Positions 22,130 to 32,475 of a stretch of DNA of 64,000 nt are shown in pieces. A model generated the notes under the pieces. That model worked only from the letters and a program-made list of their open reading frames with translations, was not told the DNA's origin and searched no databases. A program made the position numbers and the translations under genes. Origin of the DNA: Pseudorasbora parva (taxonomy: Eukaryota > Chordata > Actinopteri > Cypriniformes > Gobionidae). Numbering within the stretch: position 1 is the first letter of the stretch; each line of letters opens with the position of its first letter. The stretch spans positions 21,805,207-21,869,206 of the forward strand of contig NC_090183.1 in the NCBI RefSeq assembly GCF_024679245.1, given 5' to 3'.

Positions 22130-22428
22130 TTAAATCTGACACCTATGGTGAATCAGGGTCTTATATAGCCTCCTGTATGCTAATTTATGCCCCCTTTTCT
22201 GCGGTCTCGCTGGAGCGCCCCCATTGGTTCGCTCCTCTCAGCCTTCTCACCATAGGTTCCTGCAGTTACCGCGGCCTGACCAATCAGAGCGCTCCTCGCG
22301 CCGGGCTATGGCCGTGCAGCTGCACTGCGCTTTACATAGATACCTTTATTAATAAAGTTTTGCTTCACATTCTCGAGAAAAGGAGTTTTTCCCATACGCA
22401 ATACGAGGAACCTCTCTCGAAAGGGAAC
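22130..22428. repeat. Right inverted terminal repeat of DIRS copy 1
   Basis: Reverse complement of the left repeat with scattered differences. It ends in ctctctcgaaagggaac, which is copied inverted at about 18083-18097. Confidence 0.9.
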
Positions 22429-22989
22429 AGCCGCGAGCATGTATTCATGAGGAGGTAAAGTGGAAAACGGCAATACACACAAACGTTTCACTTTAGCAGA
22501 ACCACAATTTACCTCGCAGCTAACAGCGAAGAAATATGGTGTTTTGGAAGAAACATTTATTAAAAATGTTGCTATATTACTTAAATTAATATTGCAGAAT
22601 ATAAATCACTTTTATAAAGGCTGTTTTCATATTTTCTATAGGTGTTTTACTTTACATAGGTGCTTTACTTACATTATTTTTTTACTTACAAATAGTTTAT
22701 TATATATGTTTTATATAGTTTTAGAAACCATATAGCCATATAATGAGGAGCAAGGTTTGTACAGTCTATGTTTTTTACCCTGTGACTACCATGATCTTAC
22801 ATTTTAATGAAACTGGCCTACAGTTAAACTAAAACAGTTTTAAAGTCTGGATCCCATGAATTAAGGACAGAGCTCGTTTTCCTCTTTAAAAGTTTTATTA
22901 ACTTTTTTTAATAGATTTAATGAAATTTAATAGCCTCATGAACGATAGATATCAGTGTATTACTTAAATGATGTGTTAACTCTTAAAAA
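22429..22989. other. Spacer between DIRS copy 1 and nested repeats
   Basis: AT-rich. No gene or clear repeat was recognised. Confidence 0.5.
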
Positions 22990-24801
22990 AATATGATTGT
23001 TCAACCCAAAAATGTGATCATTTACTCACCCTAATGTCATTCCAAACCTAAATGAATTTATTTCTGTGTAATTAATTTGAGTCTGTTTTTTTTTTTTTTT
23101 TTTTTTGCAAACCCTAGTGAAAAAAAGTATACTTTATTGTATTTCAAATATATTCTCTTTTCCGATAGTATATTAGAAATATACTTACAAAAAATTTACC
23201 ATTTCTAAATATATAAAAAATATATTAGCATCATATTTCACAATACAACTTTTAACACACTTTAAAATAATTGTATTTTAGTATATTTTCTAAAAATATA
23301 TTTTAGAAAAATATACTTTAAATGAAAGTCCAGTGTGCTTTTGTAAAGTGTACTTATTTGAACATTACTTTAAAATATATTTTTTATATATTTTAAACTT
23401 ATGCTCAAAATTGTCATTGTTACAATGCACTAAAAGCATATTTTAAAAATACATAATTAATATCATTAAGCTGTATAAAAAGTTATAAATACTGTTTAAG
23501 GTTATTTATTCATGCTTAACTGTTCAAGCTTAAGCATTAATAAATAAGTAATAATAAATTATTATTATATAAATAAATTATTATATGGACTAAAAGCCCA
23601 TTTTTAAATATATGCAGTGTATGCTATAAGCCCTACTTTAGTTGTGATTTAAGTGTAAATATGTTTAATAAGTTTACACTGGCAAAGACGAATCCAACAG
23701 CACACTTAAAATACAACGCAAGAAAATATTGTTTCTTATCGGAATTCAAATGTCTCTTCATTGATCTGTGACCAATCAGATTGTGTTGCTCAATGCCTGC
23801 AGCCAATCAGAGGCAGAGCTGCTGACGGTACTCGTCCTTATGACGCTCACTCGCGGGAGGTTTGCAGCCTTGCAGGTGAAGTACAATGTTGCGTTACATT
23901 AATTATTTAATAAAACACTGAAAGCGGAAAGTACATTCCTCATTTTTCGGACCAGTTCAATTACGTCACATCGCTGCCTGACCTTGATGGTGACGAAACT
24001 GTTTTGGAATAAAATGGCCAAACGTAACGTGATCCCGAAAAGCACCTGAAAAAGTCCTGTTTGGAGGTAAGTAAGTTAATATGTAATGTCACTAAACGTG
24101 AATAAAAAGTTGAATGAACATGCACCTGACCTTATCTCGTATATTCTGTTAACAGATTGCGTTCTTCACGAGTGTTTGCTGTCAACTGTCCCTGTGTAAG
24201 CGTTCATCAGACGCAAGTGTAATGAGCAGCTCACCAATTGAATATAATGTGTAATGTATAGAGATGGTCAGTGGAATTAGTTCAATGATAGGTTTTCCAA
24301 CATCTTCCGGTGTTAATTTAATGAAAAACATAGTAAGTTAATTTTGTTTAGCTTTGCTAAAACCATGTGAAACCATTTATAAAAATCGTTGGGCTTGTTT
24401 AATGAAATGTCTCTTCATTAGTTATGTGTGTTAGATTTGATTAATTTATTGTAATTTCCTTGAAAACAAATGCATTCAACATTGGGAAAGTATGTCAGTA
24501 AGTAATTCATTAAGGGGGGGGGGGGGGGGGTGAAACACTCAGTTTCAGTCAGTGTCATGTCAATCTTGAGTACATAGAGTAGCATTGCATCCTGCATATC
24601 TCCGAAAAGTCTTTATTTTTTTAATAATTATATAAGAAAGATGCGCTGTTCCGAGTCTTTCCGAAAAAAGCCGTGCGGGTGGGGGCGTATCGTGTGAGCG
24701 GAGCTAAATAATGACGTGTGCACGCCGCTGCTATTGTGTTGAGTGCGTCGTAAAGCTGTGTCATCCCTAACAGCGGGAAAAACTTTATTCAAAATAAAAA
24801 T

Positions 24802-24911
24802 ATGGCTTTTAATCAGATACAGCCATACATCTATGATCCGGAATCAGACCCAGAGGCTGCAGTTGAACAGGAGCAGCAGCAAAAACGACTAGAGCAGGAC
24901 GTCTCTATGTG
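24802..24911 (+). pseudogene. First exon of a transposon gene (MAFNQIQPY-type)
   Basis: An ATG opens MAFNQIQPYIYDPESDPEA, followed by a Glu/Gln-rich stretch and DVSMW, then a donor-like gtacaag. From memory this N-terminus resembles fish proteins that carry the zinc-binding C-terminal domain of P2X7 receptors and occur in transposons; that link is uncertain. Downstream exons are absent. Confidence 0.5.
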
Positions 24912-25412
24912 GTACAAGTTATACACTAACTATATAATATGCTTAGTGACTTGTGTTATTTACATATTTATACTTGAATTATATCGTCGTATTTTTGTCT
25001 TTGAAGGTGTACATGTGAGAAGTGCAGTTGTGCACGTGTGTGTGTGTGTGTGTTTACGCGTGGTTTGTGTAGACAATTGTAACGTTATTAAGCGGACTGG
25101 TTTTGCACGGCTAAGTTAGTGTTTACATAGAAAGACACGGAATAGTAGCGCATTTAAATGAAGAAGCGCGCTTATTTAGTTCAACATATTTCCCCACTCT
25201 TTGTGTATTGTTGTTTGGAGTGCTTTTACAATACACAAACATAAAGTTACACATATAGTGGCCAGCTAAACAAATGTACACGCACTACACATCGCATGCT
25301 CCATTGATCAATTTCTATATATAGTAATATATATAGTAACTATACGTGATCATGTTTGGGCTACTTGATGAGCATAGGCAAAAACACAGACATTTGAAGC
25401 AGTCTAACTCAC

Positions 25413-25775
25413 CGCCCGCGGTTCTAACGTTGGGACCTTTATCGTTGGGACTGCTCCATCCTTCAGCATTAGGCGATTGGAAAATCCGGCGTCAAGCTGG
25501 GCCTTGTTTATGAAACAGTCGGCACCGAAATGCAGCGAACAGATATAAACATTCGCGCAACTCAGTTGCTGATCCGGAAAAGCAAATTCCATCCACTGTT
25601 GCCTTACCGCGGGGTTTTTGGGGAATCTGTGCAGGACTGTCTTGGTCTGGCAACCAAAAACACACTTTTTGATGTCATTGTTAATTGTGCACATTACCTG
25701 TGCAGCGCAGCCTACAAGCCAGCGCTTTGATGGGCATAGCCTGTTGCTTTCGCTCTCTCCCTCTCTCTCTCTCAC
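25413..25775 (-). pseudogene. THAP-domain exon of a DNA transposon
   Basis: The minus strand encodes a nearly complete THAP (C2CH) DNA-binding domain: CVFGC, then HRFPKNPAVRQQWMEF, ICSLHFGADCF and the closing DGAVPTI. The frame runs to a donor (gtgagt) at 25412-25407, so this is a first exon with later exons missing. The residues before the first Cys are low-complexity and the true start is uncertain. Confidence 0.8.
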
Positions 25776-26597
25776 GCTCTTCCGGTAGAATTATCCGTAA
25801 GGCCCATACAAGGAAATTCCGCCCCCATTAACGTCAAAGGGGATGCATGATCGCAAAAAACTTGCCGAAACTTATGACTAACCGGAAGTAGTATTTTTGA
25901 CAAAGAAATACTCCCATCAAACGTCCACCTTAACTTTTGAAACTTTGTCCATGTTTAGTATGGGATTCCATGTCTTTAACAGTGTAAAAAGATCAGTATG
26001 CATGAAACAGCATTTCACCCCCCCTTTAAAATGTAAGGTAGCACATTAAAATACTGTATTGTGTGACATTATGTAATTCAAAGTATGTTACAATGTATAT
26101 CTAAGTAATAACACATTGTATTGTTATTGACTACAAAGTGTATATTTTTAGTCATTTGAATGAGTCAAGGTAAATAAAATATATTATATTCGAAGTATAT
26201 TGCTATACTAAATACACTTAAAGTTGTGCTTTAACACAATTTAATTACAACTTAAATATACTTAGTACAAAATTAGTTGTGTCAAAATAGCACACTTCAA
26301 GTTAACTAGTCATTAACACACTTCAAGTATACTGAAAATGAGTCTGGCCGCAAGTATACTTAGTATACTTTTTTTTCACTAGGGAATGGTAGCCTAACCA
26401 AAATGGCTTGGTTACCAACATTCTTCAAAACATCTTATTTTGTGTTTCACAGAAGTCATACAGGTTTGAAATGACACAAGAGTGAGTAAATGATGACAGC
26501 ATTTAAAATAAGTAAATTTACTTTACTGCATCCTAGCTCAAAATCATCAGTGCTTTACTGCCAAGGGCATTTCTGTGTGACAAAAAAAGCAATATTA

Positions 26598-29500
26598 AGT
26601 CAATCAATCAATCAACTTTATTTATATAGCGCTTTTACAATCACGATTGTGTCATAGCTTCACAGTGTTAAACAGGATAATATTGCGACAAAATTAGATT
26701 TGGCTGTACAGTCGTACTGGAGAAAACAGTGATGTTATCAGCTTATTTTAATTTATCATATAGCAACAATGTTGGCAGATCAGTATTTAAGTTTATAGAA
26801 ATAAATAAGACCTAATTCATACATTTTATTTGTATAATAAGTTGAATAACTTTAATCATATTTTTAGTGTCCCCAACTGAGCAAGCCAAGCCAAAGGCGA
26901 CAGTGGCAAGGAACCAAAACTCCATCAGGGCATGATGGAGAAAAATGAACCTTGGGAGAAACCAGACTCAGTCGGGGTGCCAGTTCTCCTCTGGCCTATT
27001 AACACACCGTGTAAGATTATTATTCTGGCAACCTTACAGGTCAGAAATCATATTAGATTGGAATATTCAAAATTTCAGGGTATCACGGAAGAGACAGATT
27101 TATTTAGGATGGGGCGTCGATTACACAAGAGTATGAATACATGAAAGATCGGAATTATTGCGCCGAAGATGGGTTTTAAGTGTCGTGCCAGTGAGAAAAA
27201 TTCAGAGGAGACCCCAATTGACACGGCTCAGCAGACACTCCAGGATGAGCTGGTCATGTCCAGGCAGGTCCACCATCCGATCCGGACAGGGCCCAGATCC
27301 GGGATAAACCTCGGGATAAACAGAGAGACTAACATTAGCGTAGATGCCACTCTTTTTATGATGTAACGAGTACATCAGGTGTTATGGGAAGTGTTCCCGG
27401 TTCCGGCTGACCTAGTTAATGCAGCCTAACAATCAGTCAATTGAATTGAATAATGAAAGTTAAAAATGTTCTATGTGTATGCCATAGTAAAGAGATGTGT
27501 TTTTAGTCTAGATTTAAACTGACAGAATGTGTCTGCTTCCCGAACAATGCTAGGAAGACTATTCCAGAGTTTAGGAGCTAAATAGGAAAATGATCGACCG
27601 CCTGCAGTTGATTTAGATATTCTAGGTATTATCAACTGGCCAGAGTTTTGAGACCGCAATAGACGTGATGGAGTATAATGCGTTAAGAGCTTGCTTAAGT
27701 ACCGGGGAGCTAAACTATTTAGTGCTTTGTAAGTAATAAGCAAGATTTTAAAATGTATGCGATGTTTAATAGGGAGCCAGTGCAGTGTTGACAGAACTGG
27801 ACTAATATGATCATACTTCCTGGTTCTAGTAAGAACTCTAGCTGCTGCATTTTGGACCAGCTGGAGTTTGTTTATTAAGCGAGCAGGGCAACCACCCAGT
27901 AGAGCATTACAATAATCTAGCCTTGAGCTCATGAACGCATGTACTAACTGTTCAGCATTTTGCATTGAAAGCATGTGCCGTAATTTAGATATATTTTTAA
28001 GATGATAGAATGCGGTTTTACAGATGCTAGAAACGTGGCTTTCAAAAGAGAGATTGGTATCAAAGAGCACACCCAGGTTCCTCACTGACGACGAGGGCTT
28101 GACAGAGCAGTCATCAAGTGTTAGACAGTATTCTCCGTTACTACTTGTGGAGCTTTTCTGTCCAATAATTAAAAATTCAGTTTTATCTGAATTAAGTTGC
28201 AGGAAATTACTATTCATCCAATTTTTTATATCAGCTATGCATTCCGTTAATATTGTGAATTGGTAGGTTTCGTCAGGGCGTGAGGAAATATAGAGCTGAG
28301 TATCGTCAGCATAACAATGAAAACTAACGCCATGCTTCCTAATGATATCTCCCAGTGGTAGCATATACAGGGTGAAAAGCAACGGTCCTAACACTGAGCC
28401 TTGCGGTACCCCATACTGAACTTGTGATCGGTGTGACATCTCTTCATTTACTGCTACAAACTGATAACGGTCAGATAAGTACGATTTAAACCATGCCAAA
28501 GCAGTTCCACTAACGCCAACATAATTTTCGATTCTATTCAGAAGAATATTGTGATCGATAGTATCAAATGCAGCGCTAAGATCGAGTAACACTAATAGAG
28601 AGATACAACCATGATCAGATGATAAGAGTAAATCATTTGTAACTCTAATTAGAGCAGTCTCAGTACTATGATACGGTCTGAATCCTGACTGGAAATCCTC
28701 ACATATACCATTTCTTTCTAAAAAGGAACATAATTGTGAAGACACAGCCTTTTCTAGCATTTTTGATAGAAACGGTAGATTCGAGATTGGCCTGTAATTG
28801 ACTAATTCTTTAGGATCAAGTTGCGTTTTTTTAATAAGTGGTTTAATTATAGCCAACTTAAAAGTTTTCGGTACATATCCTAATGTCAAAGATGAATTAA
28901 TGATATTAAGCAGAGGATCTATGACCTCTGGAAGTATCTCTTTTAATAGCCTAGTCGGTATAGGGTCAAGCATACATGTTGTTGATTTTGATGATTTAAC
29001 AAGTTTAGCCAATTCTTCTCCTCCTATAGCAGTGAAAGAGTGTAATTTTTCCTCAGTGACACTACAATGCTCTGTCTGAAGTGATACTGTAATAGACGGC
29101 TGCATGGTTATAATTTTCTTCCTAATATTATCAATCTTACTAGTAAAGAAGTTCATAAAGTCATTACTGCTGTGTTGTTTACAAACGTCAGAAGCTGAAG
29201 CTTTATTTTTTGATAATTTAGCCACTGTATCGAATAAATACTTAGGGTTGTGTTTGTTTTCTTCTAAAAGAGTTGAGAAATAAGCAGATCTAGCAGTTTT
29301 TATGGCTTTTCTGTATGCAATCATGCTCTCTTTCCACAAATTGCGAAAAACCTCCAGTTTTGTTTTCTTCCAGCTGCGCTCCATTTTTCTGGCTGCTGTT
29401 TTAAGGGCCCGAGTGTGCTCGTTGTACCACGGCGTTGGATTATTTGCTTTAATCTTCTTTAAGCGCCGGGTAGCAACTATGTCTAAAGTGCCAGTAAAGA

Positions 29501-30440
29501 GAGAGTCAATAGTTTCTGTTGCAGCATCAAGTTCCTCTTGGCTATCTGTAATGCTGAGGAGATAGAACTGATGAGGAAGATTATGTACAAAGCAATCTTT
29601 AGTCGCAGCGGTTATCATCCTGCCATATTTGAGGCGAGGGGATGGCTTTGCAGCCTTAGGTAAATTAAGTATACATAATATTAGGTAATGATCTGAGATG
29701 TCATCGCTCTGCTGCAGAATTTTAACAGTATCAACATTTATTCCATGTGACATTATTAGATCTAAAGTATGATTAAGGCAATGAGTGGGTCCCGATACGT
29801 GTTGTCTAACTCCAATAGAGTTTAGAATGTCTCTAAATGCCAATCCCAATGCGTCTTTTTCATTGTCTACGTGGATATTAAAGTCCCCAACAATTAGTAC
29901 TTTATCTACAGCTAATACTAACTCCGATACAAAACCAGCAAATTCTTTGATAAAGTCTGTATTGTGCCCTGGTGGCCTGTATACAGTAGCCAACACAAAT
30001 TTCAACTGGGATTTATCATTTACACTACACAGCGTTACATAAAGCACCAAAACTTCAAAGGAATTATATTTGAAACTAGACTTCTGAGTAATACTGAAAA
30101 TATTATTATAAATTATAGCAACACCTCCCCCTTTACCTTTCAGACGTGGCTCATGTTTGTAACAATAATCTCGGGGGGTGCACTCATTTAAAGTAATGTA
30201 ATCGTCAGGTTTTAGCCAGGTTTCTGTCAAACACAGCACATCTAAGTTATGATCTATAATCATATCATTGACAACAAGCGTTTTTGGCGAAAGGGATCGA
30301 ATATTCAGCAACCCAAGCTTTATCAATTGTTCATCCGTATTATATCTTAAGATAAATATTAAGTTTATCTGCATTTGCAGCAAATTTGATAATATCTATC
30401 ATTATTTGTCCTTGTCCTAGTTTTATTTTTATACTCCAAT
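26598..30440 (-). mobile_element. Near-full-length LINE (L2/CR1-group) with (ATTG)n tail
   Basis: The 3' end on the minus strand is gcgctatataaataaagttg followed by attg repeats (26598-26612). The 3' UTR has the phrases shared by the other copies in this window (ggacactaaa, ccttgccactgt, tctggtttctcccaa). The single long ORF occupies 30383-27471. The exact 5' end is unclear; it lies before the hAT boundary at 30479. Confidence 0.88.
27471..30383 (-). CDS. LINE ORF2: AP endonuclease and reverse transcriptase, intact
   Basis: 970 codons without a stop. The N-terminal APE-type endonuclease (about residues 20-240) shows NIRSLSPK, LCLTETWL, GGGVAIIY, VYRPPG, VGDFNIHVD and SDHYLI. The RT (about 490-760) shows [52 protein letters not shown] and the catalytic YADDTQLY. 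The C-terminal region has SRLDYCNALL and LHWLPI, without RNase H, as in L2/CR1-clade LINEs. These enzymes nick the target and copy the RNA there. The start may lie slightly upstream or downstream of the first Met. The intact frame and near-identity to 57641-58595 point to recent activity. Confidence 0.9.
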   Translation of the reverse strand: MLQMQINLIFILRYNTDEQLIKLGLLNIRSLSPKTLVVNDMIIDHNLDVLCLTETWLKPDDYITLNECTPRDYCYKHEPRLKGKGGGVAIIYNNIFSITQKSSFKYNSFEVLVLYVTLCSVNDKSQLKFVLATVYRPPGHNTDFIKEFAGFVSELVLAVDKVLIVGDFNIHVDNEKDALGLAFRDILNSIGVRQHVSGPTHCLNHTLDLIMSHGINVDTVKILQQSDDISDHYLILCILNLPKAAKPSPRLKYGRMITAATKDCFVHNLPHQFYLLSITDSQEELDAATETIDSLFTGTLDIVATRRLKKIKANNPTPWYNEHTRALKTAARKMERSWKKTKLEVFRNLWKESMIAYRKAIKTARSAYFSTLLEENKHNPKYLFDTVAKLSKNKASASDVCKQHSSNDFMNFFTSKIDNIRKKIITMQPSITVSLQTEHCSVTEEKLHSFTAIGGEELAKLVKSSKSTTCMLDPIPTRLLKEILPEVIDPLLNIINSSLTLGYVPKTFKLAIIKPLIKKTQLDPKELVNYRPISNLPFLSKMLEKAVSSQLCSFLERNGICEDFQSGFRPYHSTETALIRVTNDLLLSSDHGCISLLVLLDLSAAFDTIDHNILLNRIENYVGVSGTALAWFKSYLSDRYQFVAVNEEMSHRSQVQYGVPQGSVLGPLLFTLYMLPLGDIIRKHGVSFHCYADDTQLYISSRPDETYQFTILTECIADIKNWMNSNFLQLNSDKTEFLIIGQKSSTSSNGEYCLTLDDCSVKPSSSVRNLGVLFDTNLSFESHVSSICKTAFYHLKNISKLRHMLSMQNAEQLVHAFMSSRLDYCNALLGGCPARLINKLQLVQNAAARVLTRTRKYDHISPVLSTLHWLPIKHRIHFKILLITYKALNSLAPRYLSKLLTHYTPSRLLRSQNSGQLIIPRISKSTAGGRSFSYLAPKLWNSLPSIVREADTFCQFKSRLKTHLFTMAYT

Positions 30441-30478
30441 TTAAGGCCCCAACCCCAGCAAAAACATTCACGGGGAAC

Positions 30479-32401
30479 TAGGGCTGGGCGATATGTTAAT
30501 TTTTGGGGGGCGATAATCGGCTTCAAAAATATCGCGATATCCGATAATATCATCTACTCCGCACTGATCCCGCCCACTCCCCTGCGCGCCACAAAATTTT
30601 CCAGGCATAAAATGGAGGACAACGCTTAATATCCAAGAAAAGATGTACATCAGTAATGTGGCAGTATTGTGGATTTAAACCAAATGCAAATGGTGAACCA
30701 GTGGATTCAACAGAGGCTATCTGCAGGCTGTGCAAAAAAAAGAAGACAAAAAAGAAAGAAAGTGAACCACTAATCTCCGCAGCCATATCCACGTACACTA
30801 CTCAGCATTAGCGGTCTCCTTTGAGCCCCGCTCTGCAGCCGCTTCTCAAAGACGACGGATATGTGGTCGAGCAGCAATGACACCGTAAATGTCAATTAGA
30901 GCTTAGATCGTGCTCAAAAAATCAAGCCCGACCCTAAAAGATCAAGCCCGAGCTTGTGCTCGTTGTGTCGGAGCCTTGCCCGGCCCGGCACATTAACTGT
31001 AATTACGAGAACGAGCCTGTAATGAGCGAAGCGGACCGGTGTGACTCATGTTAAAACTAAAATTAACGAAATAAGCTGATAACATCACTGTTTTCCCAGA
31101 ACGACTGGAAATCAAATTTTGCTGAAATATTGTCCTGTTTAACACTGTGAAGCTGCTTTGAAACAATCGTCATTGTAAAAGAACTAGTATAATAAATAAA
31201 GCTGACTTGGCTTGACTCGGCTCAATAACCCGCAGGCGCGCGCTCATGAACCGCTCACCTGTAAAATAATTAAATCCAGCTCAGACATTTATCTGTAGCT
31301 CACTTTGTTGTAGCCATTAAACAATATTTGTCTTCTTTCTTTTTTCTTTATGTTTGAATAGGCCTATTATAATAGTATTTTTACATTTCATCTGATTATG
31401 ATAAGTGCAAAGATGCGAGTGAGTCAGAAATGATTTTGGTGGTTATATTTAGTTTAATATTAAGGTTTGTTTTGTAGAAAGCATTCTTTCGTTTTGTTTA
31501 AATTGTATCTTCATTTTAATAAAGGTTTCTTTGGCCAATTGCCTGGGTTTAATAAATAATATGCAAATGGAAGACATGAATCGTGTCGAAGTCGCGGGAG
31601 TGATCGCTTTAATTTCTAATGAACTGGAGCGCGTGTCTCATAAATAAACCGAAAGCAGCAGGCTACTTGCCTCACAGACAAGAGAAATATGCGCATAGAA
31701 AGCTTAAAATGTCCACTTTTAAACGAAGCATTCGAAACGAAAATATGTAATGAAGCAAAGTGCAGTGTTGACGCGAGCAGCTCATGCGTTTCTGTTCAGA
31801 ACTGCGCTCCGTCACTGCACGAGCTGTGAGTTTAATGCGCATTTTTACATCACTTTAATATATTTTTCTTTCATTTTTTATATTATAATAATTTTATTCT
31901 GACACCTTTATTTTATAGTATTTAAAATACAGGCCTATGGTTAGCTTTTATACACATTTTCAACCGTTTAAGGTTGAGCTATTTTTTTTCCCGTTGAGCT
32001 ATTTTTTCCCCCAAAGGTTCCTCTTTCGTTTTATTTTTAGCGTTAGTAAGCTATTTTAGATGTTTTACAGGTTTGTATTATTAATAGGCTATTATATTTA
32101 TAATTTAGCCTAATAGGCAATAATATTTTTAGAGCGTTTTAAAACATTTAGCCAAGCCAATGTGCTTCTCTTTGCGCGTGTATAATGAAAACACAACCAA
32201 CGTCTTATCCATAATTCAATGTTTTGCTTTAACACATATAGGCTACTGTAGTTATGCATCAGAAACACAATGTCCTGTGAGTTTATCAGTCGTCATTTTT
32301 ATTATGTCGATTATCGTCTAATAACACTGACTGTTATCGATATCGACATATTTGCTAGACATCGTCGATATATGATAATATCGTAATATCGCCCAGCCCT
32401 A
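30479..32401. mobile_element. Non-autonomous hAT element with 8-bp target duplication
   Basis: Ends are tagggctgggcgatat and the inverted atatcgcccagcccta. Perfect 8-bp flanks CGGGGAAC lie at 30471-30478 and 32402-32409. No transposase ORF was found. A LINE 3'-tail fragment in + orientation lies inside at about 31075-31215. Confidence 0.9.
31075..31215 (+). mobile_element. LINE 3'-tail fragment
   Basis: Reads gataacatcactgttttccc, then attgtcctgtttaacactgtg and aagctgctttgaaacaatcg, matching the + strand LINE tail at 43650-43770. Confidence 0.7.
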
Positions 32402-32475
32402 CGGGGAACTCATGGGCCGGATGTGCTGGGTATGCCAGAGCCGAAATTTAGCCACAGTCCAGCCCTGATAATGGT

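Larger units (their letters stand above)
17658..22428 (-). mobile_element. DIRS-like tyrosine-recombinase retrotransposon, decayed copy
   Basis: Inverted terminal repeats of about 290 bp (near 17700-17990 and 22130-22428) surround an interior with remnants, on the minus strand, of gag/RT (20682-19973), RNase H (about 19854-19331) and tyrosine recombinase (19258-18400). An internal complementary region at about 18026-18121 joins copies of the two outer ends, a structure known only from DIRS elements, where it serves to circularise the element. A seven-unit tandem repeat (21052-21900) precedes gag. All reading frames are broken and the RT core is partly deleted. Confidence 0.9.
24514..26025. 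mobile_element. TTAA-flanked THAP-type DNA transposon (Kolobok-like), internally deleted
   Basis: TTAA lies at 24510-24513 and 26026-26029. The ends are a G-run then gtgaaac, and the inverted tttcacccccccttt. It keeps two candidate first exons pointing toward each other: a + strand exon (24802-24911) and a minus-strand THAP exon (about 25745-25413). No transposase core is present, which suggests an internal deletion. A relative lies at 3630-4705. Confidence 0.75.
23112..26384. mobile_element. Middle shell: element with CCCTAGTGAAAAAAAGTATAC ends
   Basis: The left end cctagtgaaaaaaagtatac (23113) and the right end gtatacttttttttcactag (to about 26382) are inverted copies. The interior is AT-rich with many tatact and atataa motifs and no coding capacity of its own. 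It is split by the THAP transposon at 24514-26025. Confidence 0.65.
22990..26510. mobile_element. Outer shell of a nested inverted-repeat element
   Basis: Left side near 23013-23050 reads gtgatcatttactcacccta, then tgtcattccaaacct. The right side near 26460-26500 reads aggtttgaaatgacac, then gagtgagtaaatgatgac, the inverted form. This is a widespread fish repeat; a short copy lies at 39738-39990. A second pair of ends and a THAP transposon lie inside. Confidence 0.65.
16327..32467. mobile_element. hAT-like element enlarged to 16 kb by nested insertions
   Basis: The left end cagggctggactgg (16327) and the right end cagtccagccctg (to 32467) are inverted copies. Both continue with a related ggcata segment. 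The flanks are ATAAGGGT (16319-16326) and ATAATGGT (32468-32475), seven of eight bases identical, as expected for a hAT target duplication. No hAT transposase was seen. The interior is almost entirely later insertions (DIRS, inverted-repeat elements, LINE, a second hAT). Confidence 0.72.

Noticed and set aside
25413..25775. THAP exon as a host thap gene
   Set aside because: It lies between TTAA-flanked transposon ends, shares them with another copy at 3630-4705, and has no further exons.
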